From positions 81,653 to 145,652 of the forward strand of contig NZ_KE386886.1 of the NCBI RefSeq assembly GCF_000429325.1: a DNA stretch of 64,000 bases. The letters are read 5' to 3'. Positions 9,509-16,710 of this stretch are shown here, piece after piece (within the stretch, counting starts at the first letter, position 1; each line of letters opens with the position of its first letter). The translations under genes and the position numbers were made by a program. This stretch comes from Fundidesulfovibrio putealis DSM 16056 (GTDB taxonomy: Bacteria; Desulfobacterota; Desulfovibrionia; Desulfovibrionales; Desulfovibrionaceae). A model generated the notes under the pieces. That model saw only the letters and a list, made by a program, of their open reading frames with translations, was not told the DNA's origin and ran no database searches.

Positions 9509-9655
9509 ACGGTAGCAGGCCCTTTTTGCATGGCTTTTTCGCTGGTTAGCAAAATGCGTCCGCAGCTCGTCCCGGCGGCTCCCCAGGCGATATCTTTCTT
9601 TCCCTATTTTTACAATTTTCGTAGAATGGACCCAGAACGAAACAAGAGGCGACCC

Positions 9656-10600
9656 GTGACAAGCATCGAAACGAAATACGGCACGTTAGGCCCCGTGGAG
9701 CATGTGGAATACGAGGCCAACGGCCAGGCGTCCTTCTGCATTCCCGTCGGCCCTATCCATTTGGACACCCCGCTGGGCAGGCTCACCACTCAGCACACCA
9801 CCGACGACATGCGCCGCCCCAAGGTGGAACCCCTGCTTTTCCACCCCAACGGCGCGCTGAAATCCATCGCCCTGGAGACGCGCACCACCGTGGACACCCC
9901 GCTCGGCCCCATGGCGGCGGAGCTCCTCAGCTTCTATCCCTGCGGCAGCCTGCGCCGGGTCTTTCCGCTCAACGGCAAGCTCTCCGGCTACTGGAGCGAG
10001 AAAGAAGAGGCCACCCTGACCGCCCCCATGACCATCGCCACCCCGGCGGGGACCATCACGGCGCTCCTGGTAGGCGTGCAGTTCTACCCAGGCGGGCAGT
10101 TGCGCAGCGTGACCCTCTGGCCGGACGAGTCCGTGGAGATCGACACCCCCATCGGACGCCAGACCGCGCGCATCGGCATGGCCTTCCACAAAAGCGGCGC
10201 GCTCCGCTCCTTCGAGCCGCAGCGCATGCTCGCCGTGCCCACGGCGCTGGGCGAGATGATGGCCTACGACCCCGACGCCCTTGGCATCCACGGCGACCTG
10301 GGCTCGCTCTCCTTCCACGAGGACGGCTCAACCGCAGGTCTCGCCACCCCCCTGAACACCCTGGAAGTGACCCTGCCGGACGGCTCCGACAGGAAATTCA
10401 CCCCGGAAAAGGTGCCCAACCTGTGCGACGAGCGGGTGATGAACACCAAACCCTTGTGGATCGGCTTTTATCCGGGCAAGATATCCGTGGGCGACGAATT
10501 CCCGGAGTTCTTCCCGCTGGCCGGACATCAGTTCAAGGTGGGCAGGATGCTCCAGGACATCCTCGGCCCCATCGGCTACGCCTGCGGCTCATCAATCTGA
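9656..10600 (+). CDS. Hypothetical protein with MORN-like FYPxGxLRS beta repeats
   Basis: About 314 residues if it begins at the GTG at 9656, which follows AGAGG with a 7-nt spacer; an in-frame ATG at 9626 has no ribosome-binding site. The protein repeats, roughly every 50 residues, a beta-hairpin unit with a core like LLFHPNGALKSI, LSFYPCGSLRRV, VQFYPGGQLRSV and MAFHKSGALRSF, each followed by a DTPxGxxxA-like strand. This resembles MORN/YwqK-type repeats, but the spacing is longer and I do not recognise a named family. No signal peptide or membrane segment is visible. It is followed at 60 bp by ppnP in the same direction. Function unknown. Confidence 0.65.
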   Translation: MTSIETKYGTLGPVEHVEYEANGQASFCIPVGPIHLDTPLGRLTTQHTTDDMRRPKVEPLLFHPNGALKSIALETRTTVDTPLGPMAAELLSFYPCGSLRRVFPLNGKLSGYWSEKEEATLTAPMTIATPAGTITALLVGVQFYPGGQLRSVTLWPDESVEIDTPIGRQTARIGMAFHKSGALRSFEPQRMLAVPTALGEMMAYDPDALGIHGDLGSLSFHEDGSTAGLATPLNTLEVTLPDGSDRKFTPEKVPNLCDERVMNTKPLWIGFYPGKISVGDEFPEFFPLAGHQFKVGRMLQDILGPIGYACGSSI

Positions 10601-10660
10601 AGCCGCCCGCTCGCCCCAAGCGCGAGCCCCCAACCCGAAAACCTCTCAAGGACGGTACGC

Positions 10661-10984
10661 ATGAGCTCTCCCGAATTCTTCGAAAACGTCAAAGCCAAGG
10701 CCGTGGCCAACGTCTTTTTCCAGGGCAACGTGGTGAGCCACTCCATCTGGGACGCTTCCGGCGTGCGCCGCTCCCTGGGCGTGTGCCAGCCCGGCACCTA
10801 CACCTTCACCACCGGCGACCCCGAGATCATGGAGATCACCGCCGGGAACGTGCGGGCCAAGGTGGACGGCGAGGACGAATGGGGCGTGTACGGTCCCGGC
10901 CAGGCCTTCCACGTTCCGGCCAACACCTCCTTCGAGATGGTGGTGGAAGACGGCGTGGCCCAGTACATCTGCACCTTCGGCTAA
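10661..10984 (+). CDS. ppnP: Pyrimidine/purine nucleoside phosphorylase PpnP
   Basis: A 107-residue single cupin-like domain of the former DUF1255/YaiE family. Motifs shared with E. coli YaiE are GVCQPGTYTFTTGDPEIME, WGVYGPGQAFHVPA and the C-terminal YICTFG. Family members catalyse phosphorolysis of several nucleosides to base and ribose-1-phosphate, linking to nucleotide salvage. The length is normal (about 95-110). The ATG at 10661 follows AAGGA. A strong terminator hairpin lies just downstream, so it ends a transcription unit. Confidence 0.9.
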   Translation: MSSPEFFENVKAKAVANVFFQGNVVSHSIWDASGVRRSLGVCQPGTYTFTTGDPEIMEITAGNVRAKVDGEDEWGVYGPGQAFHVPANTSFEMVVEDGVAQYICTFG

Positions 10985-11012
10985 CCAGCCCATTGCCTGC
11001 GAGCCCATAAAT

Positions 11013-11035
11013 GGCGGAGGCCGTCCTCCGCCTTT
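11013..11035 (+). terminator. Rho-independent-like terminator after ppnP
   Basis: GGCGGAGG (11013-11020) and CCTCCGCC (11025-11032) form a perfect 8-bp stem with a CCGT loop, followed by TTTCT. It separates ppnP from the type-VI-like island. No convincing promoter motif was recognised in the rest of the 10985-11226 gap. Confidence 0.6.
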
Positions 11036-11226
11036 CTCCGTCCTTCTCCGCTCGAATCCTTGATTTTTTCTGGCGACGGATCGGCTTCTCCGCTATAAGG
11101 GTCTGAATTGCTTCCCCCCGAGGGAAGCCCGGCGCTTGTCCCCGCCGCGCGGTGTGGGATCTGTGTCCGCCAAGACCCCGGCTCCCAGGCAAACGCCTGG
11201 CAGCCGACACCTCCAGGAGTTGCCGC

Positions 11227-11874
11227 ATGCCCATGACCAGCCCCTCCCCGACAGCAGCCCCCTCCCCCAGCCTGGAATACGGGCGCGTACTTGAAGCCGC
11301 GCCGGGCGCCTTCCACGTGGAGACCTCCTTCGGCACGATCCGGGCCGTTCGTGCCGTAAGCTGCCTGGTTGAGCCGGGTCCCGGCGACAAGGTGCTCCTG
11401 TCCGTGGACATGACGGGAGGCGCGTACGTGCTCTCGGTGCTGGAGAGCGCCTCGGCCCTGACCCTGGCCGTGGACGGCGACGCCCGCTTCTGCGTGCGCG
11501 GCGGCAGCCTGACCCTGGCCGCCGACAAGGACCTGGCCCTGGCCTGCCCCGGCGAGATGGCCGCGTCCGCCGGGCAGTTGCGACTGCACGCGGGACGCGG
11601 CGAAGCCGTGATCGAGCGCGTGAGCCTTGTGGGGCGCGCCCTGAAGACGCAGTTCAAGCGCGTTTCCAGCGTGGCCAAAAGCGTGGATCAGATGTTTCGG
11701 AGCTTCACCATGCGCGCCCAGGAATCCACCCGCTTCGTGAAGGAGCACGACGAGGTGCAGGCCGGATCGCAGCGGGTGCTGGTGGAGGACCTCTGCGCCC
11801 TGCACGCCAGGAACCACTCCATGATCGCCGAGGAGCACGTGGTCATAAACGCCGACCAGATCCACATGGGCTAA
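11227..11874 (+). CDS. DUF3540 domain-containing T6SS-associated protein
   Basis: A 215-residue protein of the DUF3540 family, whose genes occur with VgrG, DUF2169 and DUF4150 genes in type VI secretion islands. The sequence has a beta-rich front half (VETSFGTIRAVRAVSCLVEP) resembling an OB/gp5-like barrel, and a helical segment near 135-190 (SSVAKSVDQMFRSFTMRA). The ATG at 11227 follows AGGAG at 11215-11219; an upstream in-frame ATG has no such site. It is the first gene of the island, 48 bp ahead of vgrG. It may act as an adaptor between a spike and its cargo; this role is inferred from context. Confidence 0.8.
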   Translation: MPMTSPSPTAAPSPSLEYGRVLEAAPGAFHVETSFGTIRAVRAVSCLVEPGPGDKVLLSVDMTGGAYVLSVLESASALTLAVDGDARFCVRGGSLTLAADKDLALACPGEMAASAGQLRLHAGRGEAVIERVSLVGRALKTQFKRVSSVAKSVDQMFRSFTMRAQESTRFVKEHDEVQAGSQRVLVEDLCALHARNHSMIAEEHVVINADQIHMG

Positions 11875-11922
11875 CGCCCGCGACGCAGGACCCCGAACAG
11901 GGACAAACGAGCCGAGGATTCC

Positions 11923-14154
11923 ATGAACAACCAGGAAGCCCACTTCACCTTCTCGGTCTCCACCCTGGAGCCGGACACCTTCCACGTGGTGCGCTTCACG
12001 GGCGCCGAGGGCCTGTCGCGCCTGTACCAATTCGATCTGACGCTCTTGTCCGAGAACGCCTCTGTGGATTTCGGCAAGGCGCTCTCCGGCACGGCCAAGT
12101 TCACCATCAAGCGCCAGGAAGGCGGCGATCTGGTCTGGCACGGCATCCTGCGGGACTTCCAGCAGTTGCAGATGGCCGACAAGCACGTCATCTACCGGGC
12201 CGTGCTGGTGCCCAAGGCCTGGCAGCTCACCCTGACCCGGCACAATCAGATCTTCCTGGACCAGGACGTCACCCAGAACATCAGCCAGTGCCTGACCGAC
12301 GGGGGGCTGTCCCAGGGGCTGGACTTTGAGCTCTCCGCGTCGCACAGCTACGACAAGCGCGAATACGTCTGTCAGTACAACGAGACCCACTTCAACTTCG
12401 CGTCCCGCTGGATGGAGCGCAACGGCTTCTATTTCTTCTTCGACCAGTCCGGCCAGCAGGAGAAGCTCGAAATCACCGACAGCCTGAACGTCCACAACCC
12501 GCACCCCGGCGGCGACACCCTGACCTACGCCGAGCAGAGCGGCCTGGACGCGGACATCGTCGGCAAGGCCGCCAAGAACTTCCGCTGCGAACAGCGCCGC
12601 CTGCCCAAGGAGGTGCTGCTGAAAGACTACAACTACCAGACCCCGAGCCTGGACATCCAGGGCAAGGCCCTGGTCAGCCAGAGCGGCTCCGGCACCGTGT
12701 ACACCCACGGCGGGCACCTGCGCACCGTCTCGGAGGCCACGTCCCTGGCCGATCTGCGCGCCCAGGGCTTCAAGTGCCGCGAGCAGGTATTCTTCGGCGA
12801 ATCAAACGCCCCTTTCCTGCAACCCGGCTACGTGGCCACCCTGGAGAAGCACTACCGCGACAGCTTCAACCAGAAGTACCTGCTGATAGAAGTGAAGCAC
12901 GAAGGCGCGCAGGAGAGCTGGCTCGTGTCTGGCATGGGGGCGGCGGGACTTGGCGACAGGCTCTTCTACCGCAACGCTTTCGCAGCCATCCCGGCAGGCG
13001 TGCAGTTCCGCTCGGAGATCACGACCCCAAAGCCCCTGATCGACGGCGCGCTCAAGGCCGTGATCGACGCCGAAGGCTCCGGCCAGTACGCGGAGCTGGA
13101 CGACCAGGGCCGCTACAAGGTCATCATGCCCTTCGACCTCTCGGGACGAAACGAAGGGCACGCCTCCACCTGGCTGCGCATGATCCAGCCCTACGCGGGC
13201 CAGAACCACGGCATGCACTTCCCGCTGCACAAGGGCACCGAGGTGGCCGTCATCCACTACGAAGGCGACCCGGACCAGCCCGTTATCGCCGGGGCCGTAC
13301 CCAACCCGGAGACCCCCTCCATGGTGACCAGCGGCAACCAGACCATGGCCAACATCACCTCCGCCGGGGGCAACCTGATCCACATCCAGGACCAGCAGGG
13401 CTCGGAGCGCATCCTGCTGCACTCCACCGCCAAAGGGGACTACATCCGCATCGGCGCGCACAACGACCCGGCCAGCTTCAGCGATGTGATGAGCGAGATG
13501 GCCAACGACGGCATCAACCTGACCACGCCCCAGTGGTTCAACGTGAAGGCCGAATTCGCCAACCAGATCGTCCTGGCGGACAATACCCAGACCACCCTGG
13601 GCGTCTATTCCTGCAACGCCATCGGCGCGAACATCACCTTCATCGTGGGCATGTCCATCACCACCAACTGCGCCGTACATACCGAATTTTCCCCCGTCTG
13701 GAAGGAGATGCGAGCCAGCGTGCAGGAGGCCGCCACCCAGAAGGACCAGATCTACGCCGACCTGCTCGTGACCGTGGGGCAGCATACGACCACCATCGGC
13801 CAGCATGACCAGACCATCGGGCAACATACTGTCACCATAGGTCAGCACGACAATACCATCGGCCAGCATACGGCCACCATTGGCCAGCATGACCAGACCA
13901 TCGGACAGCACACCGTAACCATCGGACAACACGACCAGACCATCGGCCAACACACGCTCACTATCGGCCAACATGACCAGACCATCGGGCAACATACGCT
14001 CACCATTGGACAGCACGACCAGACCATCGGACAGCACACCGTAACCATCGGCGAACTGGAGCAGAACGCCGGGGAGATCACCAGCATGGCTGCGGATGTC
14101 TCCAACCTGTGGGGGGTGGTCAACGTCGTGGCTGGAGAGGTCGGCTTCGTCTGA
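11923..14154 (+). CDS. vgrG: Type VI secretion spike protein VgrG with heptad-repeat tail
   Basis: A 743-residue VgrG. Residues ~1-550 give the gp27-like hub and gp5 OB fold: FHVVRFTGAEGLSRLYQF near the start, YVCQYNETHFNFASRWMER in the middle, and GRYKVIMPFDLSGR and YEGDPDQPVIAGAVPNPE in the OB region. Residues 617-714 are 14 tandem heptads of the form TIGQHDQ/TIGQHTV, after which the protein ends with a short hydrophobic segment. The heptad region could be a trimeric stalk extending the spike. No known toxin domain is appended, so any effector must be bound non-covalently. SD-like GAGG is seen upstream of the ATG. Confidence 0.9.
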   Translation: MNNQEAHFTFSVSTLEPDTFHVVRFTGAEGLSRLYQFDLTLLSENASVDFGKALSGTAKFTIKRQEGGDLVWHGILRDFQQLQMADKHVIYRAVLVPKAWQLTLTRHNQIFLDQDVTQNISQCLTDGGLSQGLDFELSASHSYDKREYVCQYNETHFNFASRWMERNGFYFFFDQSGQQEKLEITDSLNVHNPHPGGDTLTYAEQSGLDADIVGKAAKNFRCEQRRLPKEVLLKDYNYQTPSLDIQGKALVSQSGSGTVYTHGGHLRTVSEATSLADLRAQGFKCREQVFFGESNAPFLQPGYVATLEKHYRDSFNQKYLLIEVKHEGAQESWLVSGMGAAGLGDRLFYRNAFAAIPAGVQFRSEITTPKPLIDGALKAVIDAEGSGQYAELDDQGRYKVIMPFDLSGRNEGHASTWLRMIQPYAGQNHGMHFPLHKGTEVAVIHYEGDPDQPVIAGAVPNPETPSMVTSGNQTMANITSAGGNLIHIQDQQGSERILLHSTAKGDYIRIGAHNDPASFSDVMSEMANDGINLTTPQWFNVKAEFANQIVLADNTQTTLGVYSCNAIGANITFIVGMSITTNCAVHTEFSPVWKEMRASVQEAATQKDQIYADLLVTVGQHTTTIGQHDQTIGQHTVTIGQHDNTIGQHTATIGQHDQTIGQHTVTIGQHDQTIGQHTLTIGQHDQTIGQHTLTIGQHDQTIGQHTVTIGELEQNAGEITSMAADVSNLWGVVNVVAGEVGFV
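13771..14064 (+). repeat. 14 x 21-bp tandem repeat inside vgrG (TIGQH heptads)
   Basis: Exactly 294 bp of uninterrupted 21-bp units, each encoding a heptad. The first is TVGQHTT, then alternating TIGQHDQ-type and TIGQHT(V/L/A)-type units, and the last is TIGELEQ. Codon choices vary among units (CAT/CAC, GGC/GGA/GGG), so the protein pattern seems to be selected rather than recently expanded. Paired units make a 42-bp higher-order repeat. Confidence 0.95.
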
Positions 14155-14243
14155 GGCCGACCGGGAACACATGGGAATTTCTACCGAATCACATCGAACG
14201 GTTCTCCTGGCCGAGAACAGGGAACTGCGTAATCCGTCCGCAA

Positions 14244-14275
14244 TGAAGCCGCGCCACCAGGAACGCGCGGCTTCA
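14244..14275 (+). terminator. 11-bp hairpin between the two vgrG genes
   Basis: TGAAGCCGCGC (14244-14254) is the exact reverse complement of GCGCGGCTTCA (14265-14275), with a 10-nt loop. No U-tract follows, so it may be an attenuator, an RNA processing or stability element, or a Rho-assisted pause that sets the relative level of the second vgrG. Confidence 0.45.
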
Positions 14276-14306
14276 CGGCGCGCCGGAGCCCCAAGGACGT
14301 ACCGCA

Positions 14307-16595
14307 ATGACCGATGACTCCCGCCAGAAATTCAACTTCGACATCCAGGGGTTCGACAAGAACACCTTCCACGTGGTGCGCTTCACCGGCGAAGAGGGCC
14401 TCTCGGAGCTGTACCGCTTCGAGATCGTGCTCTACGCTGGCGACAAGGATGTGGACTTCGAGAAGGCCCTGACCAACACGGCCACCTTCAGCATCCTGCG
14501 CCCGCAGGGGAACATCCCCTTCCACGGCATCCTGGAGCGCTTCGAGCAACTCTCGCACTCCGGGCCGTACTCGTTCTACCGGGCCGTGCTGGTGCCCAAG
14601 GCCTGGTGGCTCACCCAGACCACCCACAACCAGATTTTCCTGAACCAGAACAACCAGCAGTTCCTCACCGCCGTGCTCAAAGACGGCGGCCTGAACCCAG
14701 GCATCGACTTCAAGATCACCCTCCAGCAGAACTACCCCACCTGGGACTACATCTGCCAGTACGGCGAGACGCACTTCGAGTTCGCGTCGCGCTGGATGGA
14801 GCGAGACGGCCTGTATTACTATTTCGAGCAGGGCGACTCCAGCGAGAAGCTGGTGATCACCGACACCCTCACCGCCCACACGCCCATGCCCCAGGGCGCG
14901 AGCTTCCGCTACTCGCCTCCCTCCACCATGCAGGCCGGTCACGGCGAGGAGGTGGTCACGGACTTCATCCTCACCCGCAGGCGCCTTCCCCAGAAGGTGC
15001 AGCTGAAGGACTACAACTACGAGACCCCCTCCCTGGAGGTTCAGGGCGAGGCATTGGTCAGCCAGAACGGGCAGGGCGTGCGCTACCTCTACGGGCTGCA
15101 CTTCAAGACGGCCAGCCAGGGCAACGCCCTGGCGAAAATCCGGGCCCAGGAATACCAGTGCCGCGAGCAGCTCTTCACCGGCACCTCGGCCATCCCTTTC
15201 GTGCGCCCCGGCTACACCTTCTCCATCACCGACCACTACCGCGACAGCTACAACCAGAAATACCAGACCATCGCCTGCCGTCACGAGGGCTCCCAGGAGG
15301 GCTGGCTGGTGTCGGGCCTCGGGCTTGGCGCCGACGACGCCCACAAGGAGACGCTGTATTACCGCAACACCTTCACGGCCATTCCGGCCACGGCGCAGTT
15401 CCGGGCGGAGCTCGCCACCCAGCGCCCCAGGATCGCCGGGACGCTGAACGCCAAGGTGGATGCGGCAGGCTCCGGCCAATACGCCGAGGTGGACTCCCAG
15501 GGGCGCTACAAGGTCATCCTGCCCTTCGACCTGTCCGGCCGCAAAGACGGCCACGCCTCGGCCTGGGTGCGCATGGCCCAGCCTTACGCCGGGGCGGGCT
15601 TCGGCATGCACATGCCCCTGCACAAGGGCTGCGAGGTAATTTTAAGCTTCATCGAAGGCGACCCGGACCGCCCCCTCATCGCGGCGGCCATCCCCAACCC
15701 TGAGACCCCGAGCCCGGTGACGGACCAGACCCAGACCCAGTCGCGCATCACCACGTCGGGGGGCAACCTCATCCACTTCGAGGACAAGGAAGGCAGCCAG
15801 CGCATCCTGCTCTCCAGCCCCACCCAGCAGGCCTTCGTGCGCATCGGCTCCCACAACGACCCCGACGACGAGGAGCCGCCCACCTGGAAGTTCGACTCCC
15901 AGACCACCAGCGACTCGCTGGCCAACTGGGAATGGGCCGAAAGCCCGGACGGCCTGAAACTCTTCAGCGCGGGGCCGCTCACGGTGAAGGCCCAGGAGAG
16001 CTTCGAGGTCATCATCGGCAACAAGAACGAGATCGTGGGCGGGATCGACACATCCACGGTCCTCGGGGCGCAGATCGACACGGTGATAGGCGGGCTGGTG
16101 GAGTACCAGTTCCCCAGCAAGCTGTCCTTCTCCAGCGCAGAGGAGCACCTGAAGGGCGAGATCGAGAAGGTTTACGCGACAAAATCCGAGGTCGCAGCGG
16201 AGAAGAACGCCATCACCCTGGCCTACACCAAGCTGGTGACGGACGAGACCAAGATCGTGGCCGACAAGACCGCCTTGTGCGCCACCAAGGTTGAGTTGAA
16301 CACCGCCAAGCAGGAAGTGACCGCCGAAGTGGCCCAGACCTATGCCACCAAGAACGAGATGGCCGCCCAGAAAGACACCATCGCCTTGGACTACACCCAG
16401 GCCATCGCCAACAAAACGTCCACCCTGGCCTCCAAGGAGGAGGTGCTGGCCGCCAAGAACGAGGTGGCCGGGTCGGTTGAACTGGTGCGCGGCGAGATGA
16501 ACCTCCAGGCAGGGTCCATCCAGCGCATGGCCGGCGACATCACCAACATGGCTGGAGACATCACCGCACTGGCCGGGGCCGTGCAGTACATCTAG
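14307..16595 (+). CDS. vgrG: Type VI secretion spike protein VgrG with coiled-coil tail
   Basis: A 762-residue VgrG paralogue of the preceding gene, aligning through the gp27/gp5-like body (FHVVRFTGEEGLSELYRFE, YICQYGETHFEFASRWMER, GRYKVILPFDLSGR, IEGDPDRPLIAAAIPNPE). From about residue 610 it diverges completely: a helical tail containing two related segments (VYATKSEVAAEKNAITLAY and TYATKNEMAAQKDTIALDY), then NLQAGSIQRMAGDITNMAG. The tail is predicted coiled coil, in contrast to the heptad tail of the first VgrG, although both end with a similar GDIT/AADV segment. The different tails suggest different cargo or adaptor specificity. It ends 8 bp before a palindromic hairpin. Confidence 0.9.
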   Translation: MTDDSRQKFNFDIQGFDKNTFHVVRFTGEEGLSELYRFEIVLYAGDKDVDFEKALTNTATFSILRPQGNIPFHGILERFEQLSHSGPYSFYRAVLVPKAWWLTQTTHNQIFLNQNNQQFLTAVLKDGGLNPGIDFKITLQQNYPTWDYICQYGETHFEFASRWMERDGLYYYFEQGDSSEKLVITDTLTAHTPMPQGASFRYSPPSTMQAGHGEEVVTDFILTRRRLPQKVQLKDYNYETPSLEVQGEALVSQNGQGVRYLYGLHFKTASQGNALAKIRAQEYQCREQLFTGTSAIPFVRPGYTFSITDHYRDSYNQKYQTIACRHEGSQEGWLVSGLGLGADDAHKETLYYRNTFTAIPATAQFRAELATQRPRIAGTLNAKVDAAGSGQYAEVDSQGRYKVILPFDLSGRKDGHASAWVRMAQPYAGAGFGMHMPLHKGCEVILSFIEGDPDRPLIAAAIPNPETPSPVTDQTQTQSRITTSGGNLIHFEDKEGSQRILLSSPTQQAFVRIGSHNDPDDEEPPTWKFDSQTTSDSLANWEWAESPDGLKLFSAGPLTVKAQESFEVIIGNKNEIVGGIDTSTVLGAQIDTVIGGLVEYQFPSKLSFSSAEEHLKGEIEKVYATKSEVAAEKNAITLAYTKLVTDETKIVADKTALCATKVELNTAKQEVTAEVAQTYATKNEMAAQKDTIALDYTQAIANKTSTLASKEEVLAAKNEVAGSVELVRGEMNLQAGSIQRMAGDITNMAGDITALAGAVQYI

Positions 16596-16602
16596 CGGCG
16601 CG

Positions 16603-16634
16603 TTTTTGAAAAACATGAACATGTTTTTCAAAAA
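16603..16634. terminator. Perfect 15-bp palindromic hairpin after the second vgrG
   Basis: Positions 16603-16617 and 16620-16634 are perfect inverted repeats (arms TTTTTGAAAAACATG and CATGTTTTTCAAAAA) around a 2-nt AA centre. It is strikingly A/T-rich against this genome and lies 8 bp after the vgrG stop. With terminal T/A runs on both strands it could act as a bidirectional terminator; the next gene starts at 16711. Confidence 0.6.
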
Positions 16635-16710
16635 TAAAATAAATGGTTCTCTTGGATTGGGTTTGTACACACTATGAACGTATTTTAGAACGCCACACTG
16701 GGATCAGAGC

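Noticed and set aside
11923-16595. Very long opposite-strand reading frames under the vgrG genes
   Set aside because: They are low-complexity Arg/Gly/His/Val-rich translations mirroring high-G+C coding sequence and lack domain motifs.
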